Of a stretch of DNA of 64,000 nucleotides, positions 42,408 through 52,679 are shown one piece after another. Origin of the DNA: Xanthostigma xanthostigma (taxonomy: Eukaryota > Arthropoda > Insecta > Raphidioptera > Raphidiidae). How positions within the stretch are numbered: position 1 is the first letter of the stretch; every line of letters starts with the position of its first letter. The notes under the pieces are model-generated. The model saw nothing but the letters and a program-made list of their open reading frames with translations. It was not told the DNA's origin and made no database searches. The stretch spans positions 11,510,001 through 11,574,000 of the forward strand of contig OY754466.1 in assembly GCA_963575645.1 (NCBI GenBank), read 5' to 3'. The position numbers were made by a program, and so were the translations under genes.

Positions 42408-42659
42408 CAAGGGCGTAGTTATGGGGGGGAGGGTAATAACCCCCCCCCCCAAGATCATAATAATAAAAAAATAAGTACCTGACTAAATAATAAAATTTAG
42501 AAATACTTTTTGAAAAAGAATTTGTAAAATTGTAGTTTGTGAATTAATATTTTGCTTGACACCTTCCTTGGTGAGTATTCGTGTGTGATATTAATAAAAC
42601 TTAAAAAAATATTTTTTTTTGCTTTACCCCCTCCCAGAAAAAAATTATCTACACCCTAG
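42408..42659. mobile_element. Short hAT element
   Basis: The ends CAAGGGCGTAGTTATGG and TCTACACCCTAG are loosely inverted. Flanks TACACTGC (42400-42407) and TACACGGC (42660-42667) form an 8-bp duplication with one change. It contains a C12 run at 42442. Non-coding. Confidence 0.65.
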
Positions 42660-42887
42660 TACACGGCACTCGTGAAGTTACCGACTATAGTCTATTGTTT
42701 GAAAAAAATGATTTATACTGTAGTTTTTCCCCGTGGCTTTAGTCCAATGATCGTTAATTACACATATTCGTTTGCATAAATATCAATTTTGACTGGAAGA
42801 CTACTGTAACCTTTCCCTGGTTGATCTTGAAATTTTACTCTGAGTTACGGGAAGCTTGAGACGAAGCATGCTTGTCAGTTACCTATA

Positions 42888-43676
42888 TAATTTCTTTTTG
42901 ACAGGTCTATGAACAATATAACATCTTTTTTTATTTTCAAAATCTTTTCGAAATTATATATTAGAAATCGTGTCCATCGAGACAATTATTAATAAGAATC
43001 GCAGGATTGTGGACATAAAGTTCTTTATTCAGTGTACGACGTTTCGTCTATAAATTTAGCTTTTTCAAGTACAATTAATGTGAAAATTTAAAACAATATT
43101 ATTGTTTAAAATGTATACATAAACTTGTTGCCATGTTTTTGTCTTATGTACCTTAACTTTTGTGAATTGCTATGGTTAGTAATTAATGTTTATTTTCATA
43201 ATTATTGTTTTAAATTTTCACATTAATTGTACTTGAAAAAGTCTAAATTTATAGACGAAACGTCGTACACTGAATAAAGAACTTTTTGTTCACAATCCAG
43301 CGATTCTTATTAATAATTTTCGAAATTACATTTGGAAAAAATGTTCTACAAAAGTTACTTGTAAAAATAAATAGAATAATAAACAGTTATATTATATAAA
43401 ACAAACGTTATAGCATATATATCTTCTGCGCATGCGCCCTTTTTCTCCAAAAACAATAAGGCGCTTCATATAAACATATCAAACATCCTTCCAAAATTAG
43501 GTTTCAATCCGTTTGACCTATATCGTGTTCACAGACTAGCAGACACATAGACTTTTTTAAAAAACGTTTTTTGGTTTGGAAGCCCTCAAAACGAAAAAAT
43601 ATTGTAAACTTTTGAAAAGTGAATTTTGATCTAAATTAGTACCATTCCGACACTTGTGATATTGGAATGATAAAAC
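42888..43676 (-). mobile_element. C-family copy split by a fold-back element
   Basis: 42888-42962 and 43317-43676 together match the C-family copy at 46640-47075: GACAGGTCTATGAAC, TTTTCAAAATCTTTTCGAAA, then TAAAAATAAATAGAATAATA, GCATGCGCCCTTTTTCTCCA and the terminal hairpin near 43655. TTTTCGAAATTA occurs on both sides of the insert. Confidence 0.65.
42975..43312. mobile_element. Fold-back element inside a C-family copy
   Basis: CAATTATTAATAAGAATCGC and its complement close arms that include GTACGACGTTTCGTCTATAA and TTTTTCAAGTACAATTAATG. The right arm on the plus strand reads CTTGAAAAA, a perfect 5-bp stem GTCTA/TAGAC (43241-43256), then GAAACGTC to 43264. AATAAA follows. The loop is about 130 nt and AT-rich. 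Confidence 0.8.
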
Positions 43677-44104
43677 ACAATCAAAGAATTTATATTTTAA
43701 CCTCCTAATTTTTTTAAGTCGGTTACAAAATAGACAAAATCGATTACCTTATAACATGGAATTTGGTATAAAACTGTTCGTTGAAAAAATATAGGAAATC
43801 GATGACACACATTATTGTATGTCATATTACTAATTAATCGATCAGAAATACAGACAACTTGTAAGTTATTAATTAATCAGCAGCTCAAGAATAACTCTAC
43901 CATCATGCAAGTCCGTAATAACAATCACTTTGATATGAAAACAGATTATATATCAATAGTGTAATAAAACACAGGATGCTATAATTATTAATCAAATAAA
44001 ATAATTAGTTTATTATACCGTCCATTGTAGAAAATATAAATATAAATTCATTCTTCGTTCCGCTAATGACTTTTGCTACGTTTAGATTTTAAGTCCCTAG
44101 ACCA
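43677..44104. other. No feature recognised
   Basis: AT-rich, no coding frame. Confidence 0.5.
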
Positions 44105-44360
44105 GTGGTTCTCAGCCTTTTAGTGATGAGGGACCATTTGACTAAGTTTTTGACTTTCCACGGACCACCAACTGTTTGGCGGTGAAGTAAATTAATTATA
44201 AGGTTGTATTCCGCCCGTTTTGTTAACAATTCACTTTGAAAACAGACAAATTGGTTTTCGAAAGCTCAGAGAAATTTCCGAATAGCAAATTGTTACTTTT
44301 CGCTGCTTGGAAGTGGTGCAGCTAGTCTATATCCCCCGCCCCCGTATTCACGCCACTGCT
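44105..44360. mobile_element. hAT end fragments
   Basis: CAGTGGTTCTCAGCCTTTTA at 44105 is a hAT-type left end followed by GGACCATTTG and GGACCACCAACTG. At 44345 CACGCCACTGC looks like a right end of the CAGTGGCGT type. The two ends differ, so these are probably parts of two elements. A similar start, CAGTGGCTCTCAACCTGGG, is at 62366. Confidence 0.4.
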
Positions 44361-45394
44361 GGGACAAAGTAAATCGTGATTAAAAACATATCTAACAGAT
44401 TCACCATACTTGACATGGTTTGGTATATTAATACAGTACCTGCAAAGCAGACTTAACGGGTAACATAACAAACAAAAAACGTTTTATTTTGTATTAAAAT
44501 CAGGAACTTGTTTTTATGAACCTTTGTAATCTCTAATAATTTTTGCTGAATTTTGCACTTCGAGTTATCGTACTCTAACCCAATAATAAATATACACAAA
44601 CACGCCATTTCGGAACGGCCGATACACCGAAATACACTTACACAGTAGTACCAACTGTATAGTCATTAAATTTCAAGTTGAGACGTTGTCACTCGCCATC
44701 CTCTGAAAACGACTGCATCATAATACAATGCTTTTTCACAGCTCAAATTTTTGTTCTTAATATTGGCAATGATATATGCTTTACTATGGAAGTTTCTCCT
44801 TGTCCCGCTTCCTTCCAATGGAACTGATGCATCCATACCTTTTCTTGACGTCATAATTTAGGAATATTTTGTCATGAATATTCTCAATTTCGAGAATTTT
44901 CCATCACAAGATTTCTTTGCCAAGAACAGTGTTTACTAGAATGCCGTAATATTATGATAATAATGTTGTGCGGAACGTATCAGCAAGGAATGGAAATCGA
45001 CCGTGAGATATATTGTCAGTGTCAGACGTTACTGTTAGGTTATACAATAGAATTGCGACATAAAAGTGCCGTAGCAGCCGCATCCAAACAGTGACATTAC
45101 AGCAGTAACAACCGGCAAGCTGTGTAACTCAGACGATCTGACTTGAATGTATAAATAGGCAATGAATTCAAATGTTGCATCATCGACAATGTCAAGTTAT
45201 CATCGTACGAGCAGAAAAACCATTGACACTATTCAGGCACAACAAAGCCGCTACGGACGTCCGCTCAACTTAACTTTCCCGAGAAAAGTCTCTTCATTGG
45301 TAAAATTGGAGCGACCCGCATATCAAATTTGATAAGTGCACATTATTCTTTATATGCATTATCAAATAATGCAAACCAAAAATTTCAATTTTAT
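44361..45394. other. No feature recognised
   Basis: Mixed composition. CACTATTCAGGCACAACAAAG..CGCTACGGACGTCCGCTC near 45228 is GC-richer but has no coding frame of note. Confidence 0.4.
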
Positions 45395-45890
45395 AGTCTT
45401 CCTGTTAATTGCCAAACATAATAATTAAAAAAATAAACGAAAAAATTTTTTATTAGTTGTTTATAAAAATGTACTAAAAAGTTAAAAATAATTTTATTTC
45501 GATTAGAAATGTACATCCACTAATAAACTTGTTGTGGTAAGAAGTAACTATTCTCTATTTTTTATTAGAAATAAGTCGTTTTATACGTACTTATCACAGT
45601 CTCAAGTTTTCAAATAAAAGCGTGTTACACCGTCTTTTTCCTCTGTCTTGCTATTAAAATGTAATACGCTTTTATTTGAATACTTGAGACTGTGATAAGT
45701 ACGTATAAAACGACTTATTTCTAATCGAAATAAAATTCTTTCTAAGATTTAGTTCATTTTTATTAACAACCAATAAAAGCTTGTTTTTATAAATATTTTT
45801 TTCGTTTATTTATTTTTAAGTTTTTTAGAGTTTGCTTTATTAAAACTCCGATGTGCATCCGAACAAAAGCCGGACCGGTCAGTTAGTTAT
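45395..45890 (+). mobile_element. Family B palindromic repeat with CCGGACCGGTCAGTTAGT end, copy 1
   Basis: Arms around 45640 share GTACTTATCACAGTCTCAAG, AAATAAGTCGTTTTATAC and AAATAAAAGCGTGTTACA with the right side in inverted order. The 3' part ends GCATCCGAACAAAAGCCGGA, CCGGTCAGTTAGTTATTA. Copy 2 is at 63140-63396 with the same layout. The end resembles those of the Helitron-like families here. Confidence 0.65.
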
Positions 45891-46030
45891 TATAATATTG
45901 TATTGCCATCGGAACTACATAAGTATGCAAAATTTCAGCTCAATCGGATAACGGTAAGTGGGTCAAATTTAACTTGCAAGATTTGATTTCAGACAGACAG
46001 ACAGACACTGGGACAGGTAAAACTAAATAA
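45891..46030 (+). mobile_element. Probable LINE 3' untranslated tail
   Basis: CATCGGAACTACATAAGTAT, GCAAAATTTCAGCTCAATCG and CAGACAGACAGACACTGGGA have the form of RTE-type LINE 3' ends in insects. No coding part is attached. Confidence 0.4.
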
Positions 46031-46429
46031 AATCTTGTAAAAAATGTATTCATTTCAAACGACTGACGTCAAGGGTCGACCTAAGTCAGTACATTACTTT
46101 CGTGCAAGGATAAAGAGCGGTACGTCTACGGAAAGAGATGTATATACTAGTTATAAATACCTCTACCGGCTGTTACGTAGGCGCACCAAAGTTACCCATC
46201 GATTTATAAAAGCCTGCGGTCAGCAAAAGTTTATTGACGCTATTAATATTAGTCTTTTTACGACATGGCATACAAAAATTTCTTTACTTTAGGCAATTTT
46301 ATACGGTTTTTAACAATGTAATGATCACAGGCATCCGAGATAAAAACAGGTGATTTACTGATATGAAATGGGTCATTTTACTACCGCTAACTGGCATGAA
46401 TACAAGCTATTTTATAAGTGGTCGTGCAA
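46031..46429. other. Unassigned
   Basis: An 82-codon plus-strand frame at 46044-46292 has a basic product (YKYLYRLLRRRTKVTHRFIK) that matches no family I know. Codon use does not stand out; not called a gene. Confidence 0.4.
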
Positions 46430-47080
46430 AAAAAAATCCAGCCAATTAGGCGACGGGACTATTCCAACTTCAAAAATGTTGACATTTGATTATAATGAAG
46501 AAAATAAAATTTGTGATATCGCGTGAAGTGACGCGGGTAATGGCTAGTATTAAATATGATATTTGCTATTCGTTGCCATGGTTACCTACACAATATTATG
46601 TTCAAGTCATGTAAAAATTAATCAAAGCATGCCTAGCTAGTTTATTTCGGACAGATCCATAAAACAAAAGAGCGGCTGATTTTTTTTTATTTTCAAAATA
46701 TTTTCGAAACTATAATGTTTAGAAAAAAAAATTTTAAACAATACTTTCTTGAAAAAATAAATAGAATCATAAGCCGTTATGAAAAATATACCATTATTAT
46801 ACAAAAACACCGTTATAGCATATATCTCTTCTGTGCATGCGCCGATTTTCCCCAAAAACAATAGGGCTCTTCATATTTGCATACCAAACATTCTCCCAAA
46901 ATTTGGTTTCAATCCGCTCATCCGTTTGACGTGTATCGTGTTCACAGACTAACAGACGCACAGAGTTTTTTCAAAAATATGTTTTTTGGATTCGGGGGAC
47001 CTCAAAACGGAAAGATATTTTTGAAAAGTGATTTTGACCTAAACTAGTACCATTCCCCACTTGTGAGTTGGAATGGTAAA
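46430..47080 (-). mobile_element. C-family repeat, longest copy
   Basis: Runs from AATCCAGCCAATTAGGCGAC through CGCGTGAAGTGACGCGGGTA (46525), GCCATGGTTACCTACACAAT, ACAGATCCATAAAACAAAAG, GCATGCGCCGATTTTCCCCA, TTTGGTTTCAATCCGCTCAT and GTGTTCACAGACTAACAGAC to the terminal hairpin TACCATTCCCCACTTGTGAG..GGAATGGTA. About 650 bp. Non-coding. No inverted termini beyond the GGAATGG words. Confidence 0.7.
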
Positions 47081-47359
47081 ATATGTTTTGGAGTATTTAA
47101 ACAATATTTCATTTAATCGCCTTGTGTATCTTGTTTATTTAGCTTGAATATGTCCATAAAAATCTTTTGTACGAGACTAACAATGAACAAATTTAAGCAA
47201 CAAAACAGCTTTTAAGTTTAATTATTAATGCATGCATGATGCTTTCAAGCCCACCCACTCTCACTGTACTCTGCACAAAAGAAAACGGGTTCAAAAGACG
47301 GTATATGTATAAATACACTCCTAGTCAAAGTTAAGGCACCATTCAGTTTTCTGTTAATA

Positions 47360-48065
47360 CCATTCCAACACCATAAATGGCGAATGGTACCTACTAATTT
47401 AGGTCAAAATTCACTTTTCAGAATTTTACAATATTTTTTTATTTTGAGATTACCCGAATCCAAAAAACATATTTTTGAGAAAAAGTTTATCTAACGGATG
47501 AGTGGATTGAAACCAAATTTTGGGAGGATGTTTATATGCAAAATGTTGTTTTTGAGGATAATCGGCGCATGCGCAAAAGAGATATATTAACGTTTTTGAA
47601 GTGAAAACTTCTTTAGCGGCGTTGTACACTTTTTTTGTAATGGGTAAAAAATGTTAAACTCGCGTCAGGTCAGTAAGAACTGGGTGATACTCTCTAAGTG
47701 ATAGTAATTGCCAGATACTTTTTATACAACGTTAGACATCTAGCGTTCAAATATCGTACATAAAAATGCAATCTATGATACAAACCATTTTATTTACAAG
47801 TGTTGCCAATAAATAACAATGCTTCTAAATGCAAAAAATTAAGACGTCTTTTTTTTATATAATAATGGTGTACTTTTCATAGCGGTTTATTATTCTATTT
47901 ATTTTTATACGAAAGTTTTGTAAACAAATGTTTTTTCTAAACTTTACAGTTTCGGAAATATTTTGAAAATTAAGAAAAATCAGCTGTTATTTTGTTCTGT
48001 AGATCTGTCAGAAAGAAATTAGTTAATCATGCTTTGTTTAATTTTTACGTGACGTGAAACATATA
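47360..48065 (+). mobile_element. C-family copy split by an unknown insert
   Basis: 47360-47600 and 47855-48065 match 46430-47080 reversed. The insert of about 250 bp starts GAAGTGAAAACTTCTTTAGC, GGCGTTGTAC, which is the complement of 8190-8215. It ends near TTAAGACGTC. The hairpin at 47362 has ACCAT/ATGG where other copies have CCAC/GTGG. Confidence 0.6.
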
Positions 48066-48148
48066 ACGAAGATCTAACAATATCCCGAAAAAAAATTCAA
48101 AACTAAATCTGAAACCCAACCTTAGTAGAGCTAGGAAGTAAAAAACAT

Positions 48149-48500
48149 TAGAGTTGTAACAAACCGTATGTATTCGTTACTGAGTAACGGGTAGGTAGAT
48201 CTTCTGCCTCGAAGTAACGAATCGTTACTTACAAATTCATTTCGTTCGCATCTGTCGTCTCCATGTCAGTTCGACTCGTTTGATGCGGTTATACGCTATA
48301 CGAACGAAGTCATATACCGTATCACGAATGCGACGCGCCTCGATGCGATGGTACGTCATGCTTGATGCTGTTAGTACCTACACGATTGTATGTCGTATGA
48401 AATGTAACGAGTAACGTAACGATACGAAAGTAACGAGTACTGGTTCTTTAAGTAACGAATACATACGGGAACACAATTTCTCGTTACTTTTACAGCTCTA
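48149..48500. mobile_element. Non-autonomous hAT element with GTAACGA repeats
   Basis: The ends TAGAGTTGTAACAAAC and GTTACTTTTACAGCTCTA are inverted. Exact 8-bp duplication AAAAACAT at 48141-48148 and 48501-48508. GTAACGA or its complement occurs about ten times near both ends (for example GTAACGAATCGTTAC at 48213), likely transposase-binding repeats. 352 bp, non-coding. Confidence 0.9.
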
Positions 48501-48508
48501 AAAAACAT

Positions 48509-48834
48509 GCTTGATATTTCAGTACTAAATCAAATAGCAGAATAATGAGTGGTGCATTAAAAGACCAGGAGTGTAGAAACACCGAAGGCCTTTGCAAATT
48601 GTGCCATACAAACAGAGAGTTCGCCAGATTTTAAATATTGTGTCAAAACCAATCTGTGTTAATAATTAAAATTCCTCGTAATAAAAAATCTGGTCACTAT
48701 TTTAATCACTTTGATAAAAAAATAAACTGAAAACGACAGGCTGTAAAACTTAAAAAGCATTAACGGATATGATGCACCTACAAATTTGAACTGAAAACAG
48801 ATTTTTGTTTAAAAAGTTTGTTGAACCAGGTTTT
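48509..48834. other. No feature recognised
   Basis: AT-rich, no coding frame. Confidence 0.5.
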
Positions 48835-48882
48835 AATAATAATAATATAAATTTATTCCCATAAATATTTTCACAAGAATAC
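48835..48882 (-). mobile_element. LINE tail fragment
   Basis: TAATAATAATAATATAAATT followed by TATTCCCATAAATA resembles the TAATAA tail of the LINE copy at 52686. Very short. Confidence 0.3.
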
Positions 48883-48888
48883 ATTTTT

Positions 48889-49030
48889 ACCATTCCAACA
48901 TCATAAATGTGGAATGATATTAATTTAGGTCAAAATTCACTTTTCAAAATTTTATTCCTTTTCGTTTTGAGATCCCCTGAATCCAAAAAACACATTTTTC
49001 GAAATAATCTGTGCGTCTGTTTGTATACAC
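48889..49030 (+). mobile_element. C-family fragment
   Basis: Terminal hairpin CCATTCCAACATCATAAATG..GGAATG, then TTAGGTCAAAATTCACTTTT and GAGATCCCCTGAATCCAAAA. Stops after CTGTGCGTCTGTTTG. Confidence 0.65.
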
Positions 49031-49126
49031 AAACGTTAAAAATCTATAGAATTAACAAATCTTAAGGCCTTGGTTATCATCAATTTTTTTAAATCATTTT
49101 GTTGATTTAAATTACTGTATTTTCAT

Positions 49127-49522
49127 TTTACCATTCCAGCCCACAAGTGGGGAATGGTACTAGTTTAGGTCAAAAATCACTTTTCAAAAATTTTACAATA
49201 TCTTTCTGTTTTGAGGTCCCCAGAATCTAAAAAAACATATTTCTGGAAAAACTCTGTGCGTCTGTTAGTCTGTGAACACGATACAGGTCAAACGGATGAG
49301 CGGATTGAAACCAAATTTTGGCAGGATGTTTGATATGCAAATATGAAAAGCCCTATTGTTTTTGAGGAACAACGAATAGCAAATATCGTCTGTAACACTA
49401 GACATTTTCCGCGTCACCGCACACGATATCAGAATTTTTTTTTCTTATTATACTATATATATCAAATTCAACAATTGAAGTTAGAATCGTCCTGTCGCCC
49501 AATTGGCTGGAATTTTTTATCT
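49127..49522 (+). mobile_element. C-family repeat, internally deleted
   Basis: Begins TACCATTCCAGCCCACAAGT and runs through GTGAACACGATACAGGTCAA, ATTGAAACCAAATTTTGGCA to AACAACGAATAGCAAATATC, then jumps to TTTCCGCGTCACCGCACACG and ends GCCCAATTGGCTGGAATTTT. Compared with 46430 it lacks about 250 bp in the middle. Confidence 0.7.
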
Positions 49523-49539
49523 TGCATTAAGGAATTTTC

Positions 49540-49600
49540 TTACCCAACTTGACTTAAGCCAGTGCTAGGGTAGGAGAAATGAAAATATTATATTTGACAT
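49540..49600 (-). mobile_element. LINE 3'-end fragment
   Basis: CTTACCCAACTTGACTTAAG, CCAGTGCTAGGGTAGGA matches CACCCAACTTGGCATAGCCA, GTGCTAGGGTGG at 52770 in the untranslated part of the 53-kb LINE. Confidence 0.5.
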
Positions 49601-49793
49601 GGCTAGAAAAACGTAACATTTTATAGTAGAAATGATGAAAATTTCGATGACGAAGGAACCGGAAAAAAACTATTATTTCAAGATTTTACTGAAGCAAATT
49701 GAAGGATCATTAATGACATATCAATTTATGTACAAAAGACGACAAAACCGTCATTTTCAATTGTTAGTAGAAGTTTTGTTCCAAAAATATGTA

Positions 49794-50026
49794 TTGATTG
49801 AGATTTATTTGGTTTAGGAACAATTGAAAAATAAGCCTTACCAGAGTATCGCTTGTGGCCAGCGTGTCGAAAAATATATTTTCGTCATCAGGGCCTCAAT
49901 GCAATTTGAGATGGTAAATTGCATTGAGGCCCTGATGATGGAAATATATTTTTCGAAACGCTGGCCACAAGCGATACTCTGGTAAGGCTTATTTTTCAAT
50001 TATTCCTCAATCAAATAAATCTCCTT
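49794..50026. mobile_element. Fold-back element with exact CTGATGA box
   Basis: Arms of about 100 bp are nearly perfect: TTGAAAAATAAGCCTTACCA, GAGTATCGCTTGTGGCCAGC, GTCATCAGGGCCTCAATGCA. The loop is about 12 nt. On the plus strand the right arm reads CTGATGA (49932-49938), a GAAA/TTTC stem, then CGAAACG (49954-49960). Confidence 0.85.
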
Positions 50027-50732
50027 CAAGTCATTTTCTTAATGTTCGTTCTTCTGAATACGATCGTTGGTGGAGTAAGAGAAATATAAAAAAAACGCAA
50101 AAACTCCCCTAAAATCCCCAAGTTTAAAACTTTGTTGAACATTAAGTATATATATGACCCAAGAATCGTTTTATTACTCCCTCAACATTTCATCACTGTT
50201 ACGGTCGCGCGAAAAAAATTAAAGATTGCAATACATGCTTTTAGTGAAACATATAAATTAGGTTTAAAGAAAAATGATTTAAAAATATATATAAAAGAGT
50301 TAGTAACTGCATAGTACCTACACGTACATAAATATATACTTGCTGGTACGAAACTATATATATAAATATGTTATAAATATCTATCTTTACAATGCTTCCC
50401 AGAAGCTTTTAGTTTCAATCTCATAAGCGGTTTTCATTCGATTCAAGCATTATAAAATCCGTCAAGAGAAAAGCTTTAAGATTTGAGCGTTACTACTGTT
50501 TATGTACACAAAATCTTTTCGGGAGCTTTCACGTCAACATACGTTTCTGACAATAGCTAACAATCAAATGTAAATATTTAAACTGTTGTAATAATAAGCC
50601 ATCTATTATTGTTAATTATTTAAAGGCTTTTTGTATTTCTTATAGTTATAACAAAAAAAAACATTTACAATCGTTAGTGCGACAAAAATAATTGATATTA
50701 TGTTTTGAGAGTGTAGTAAGAAATAAAAATTA
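50027..50732. other. No feature recognised
   Basis: AT-rich; no shared repeat. Confidence 0.5.
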
Positions 50733-51181
50733 ATGGAAAAAGTTCGTCAATCGAGGACACAAAATAAATTGTTTCATATGAATTTATTTTTTGTTCCATT
50801 TTTTAAATCATTACACTTCTGGTGTAGATCTCGGCTTGATAATGTTTTCGCGATGCAAAAAAGAGCATTGAGGATAATATGTTGCGTTAGACAGCAAAGA
50901 ACTATTAACACAGTTGCAAATATTACCCATTGCCTGTATTTATATATTTTTCAGAGCCAAATTCACAATCATAATACGCGTCATAATGACTGCTATGTGA
51001 CACATCAGCATAGGCTGAAAATTTTAAAAGATGGTTTTATGATTTGTGTTACTCAAGCTTACAACTGTCTACCAAGAGAGATCAAGACAATTAAAGATCT
51101 AAATAAATTTAAAAATGATGTGAAGCAATTTTTACAATATACTCGTAAAATGTTTCATAAAGTGTCTGAATTTATTATTAT
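50733..51181 (+). pseudogene. LINE reverse-transcriptase C-terminal remnant
   Basis: One open frame reads DNVFAMQKRALRIICCVRQQ, then SQIHNHNTRHNDC and AYNCLPREIKTIKDLNKFKN. The series LQKRALRII, HNTR and LP..IK..k...FK..l.. is the conserved tail downstream of the RT domain in Jockey/CR1-type LINEs. The palm motifs are absent; the 5' side before about 50790 is not recognisable. The frame runs without a stop into the Helitron-like repeat at 51182, so its natural end is lost. Confidence 0.75.
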
Positions 51182-51805
51182 ACTAGCGGTCCCGCCCGGT
51201 TTCACCCGGGTGCAAAATAACGAATGGGGGAGGGACATGAGTACGCACGTCCATCTTAGTTTACCGACATGAATTTTGTGTCAAAATTTCAGGATGATCG
51301 GAATTACCGTTCAAAAGTTTTTGTCGGACGGACAAATGTTGAGTTATATTTTGCATTCAATAAATAAAATTATCGACAAATTTTTCAGACAAATAGGTAT
51401 ATTAAAAAAAGTCAATACATTAACGTTTCAGATCGGATTTGAACCTTCTTCAGAAATGATCTAAAAAATATAAATATTAATTAATAATTAGTTTTTAATA
51501 AAATTCGATTAAAGTTTTTTAATATCGAAATATTGAAAAAAAAGAAAATCCAGACCGAAACGTTAATGTATTGATTTTATATAATTTTTGTTAATATATT
51601 TGTTTGAAAAATTGGTCAATAATTTTATTTCTAATCAGACGTCAATTTAAGATTTGAATTTTCCCCTCCAATCGGTCGTAGCCTTCCTCGATAAATGGAC
51701 TATCCAACAAAACAAATTTCAATCCAAACCAGTAGTTCCTGAGATTAGCGCGTTCAACTAAACAAACAAACAAACTCTTCAGCTTTATATGGTAGTACAT
51801 ATAGA
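51182..51805 (-). mobile_element. tRNA-bearing repeat, copy 4, tRNA part replaced by a fold-back
   Basis: 51182-51345 is the reversed 3' end (ACTAGCGGTCCCGCCCGGTT, ATCTTAGTTTACCGACATGA). 51656-51805 is the reversed 5' end (TAGCCTTCCTCGATAAATGG, GAGATTAGCGCGTTCAACTA, CAAACTCTTCAGCTTTATAT). The tRNA-like module is missing; a GTTTCGG-family fold-back occupies its place. Confidence 0.65.
51346..51655. mobile_element. Fold-back element, GTTTCGG family, diverged
   Basis: TTCAATAAATAAAATTATCG, CATTAACGTTTCAGATCGGA, CCTTCTTCAGAAATGATCTA on the left; CCAGACCGAAACGTTAATGT and TTTCTAATCAGACGTCAATT on the right. The right arm lacks the CTGAAGA box. Confidence 0.7.
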
Positions 51806-52265
51806 TATCTATATATGTAATTATGTATATAGTCCGTTTTAATTAATAAATACTCTGTAGTCAAAATGACAAATAAAGTTATTATGTTAGTAGGTATATG
51901 GAAAATTTTAGGTATACAGTAAATGTTTGCAGCTTTCCAATTTTCCCTCTGCATCCTGTTGCATATGATGAAAACTTGTATTAATAATTTACTTAGGTAC
52001 GTGGTTTATTGTTATGATCGCATAGTGTATTATGCAACGACTCTGTTTGTGTTATATCACCGCAGGTACAAACATTACAATTTTGATTTATACTCAACAA
52101 ACTTCTTAATTAAACTATTGGGAATTCTGTTTATATTGAAAACAGAAACATACTAACATAATTTATTAACAAACTAGATTGTATTACTTGTTTAACCTTA
52201 GTGTAAAAATTGTATCATCTTTTTGATAAAAAATACTGTAATCTGTCAGAAAATGATATGTTAGT
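51806..52265. other. No feature recognised
   Basis: AT-rich; a 77-codon frame at 51923-52156 has no motif. Confidence 0.45.
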
Positions 52266-52495
52266 TTAAGTTTACAATAAGTTGATTTTTACGGCAATAT
52301 TCAACAAATTGATCGACTACTTTTTTATTTTATTTTCCTTTTCAATCATATTTGGTGCCGATATCAGCACGGTAATATCTTCTACATACATAATTACTTT
52401 ACCTTCTGTTATATAATCAGGCGTGTCATTTATAAAACATATATAACTAATAAAGGGCCTAGATTACTACCCTGAGGAACGCCTATTGATATACT
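52266..52495 (-). pseudogene. LINE reverse-transcriptase palm remnant
   Basis: The minus strand reads SISIGVPQGSNLGPLL, then after a one-base shift CFINDTPDYITEGKVIMY with VEDITVLISAPN, and DQFVEYCRKNQLIVNL. This covers RT motifs 4-6: GVPQGS..GPLLF, the catalytic YADD box (here YVED, with Ala and one Asp changed), and the W..N.L.LN motif. At least two frameshifts or stops. It is a different copy from the C-terminal piece at 53003, because the order on the strand is wrong for one element. Confidence 0.75.
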
Positions 52496-52679
52496 GTTTT
52501 TGACTTAATACTATATTAAGTTCACAATAATTTGAGAACTGCAAGTTCAAATTCATTTTTCACGATTTTTTGACACTTTTGCTGAGTTACAGAAAGCGTT
52601 GTCAAAAAAATTGATTTGAAAATCTACCTTAGCTTGTGATCATATAGGTAAGTGTTGTATTTATAGATGCAGTAGCAAT

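Noticed and set aside
46044..46292. 82-codon basic open frame after a LINE-like tail
   Set aside because: No family match that I know, no promoter, and no second copy in the window.
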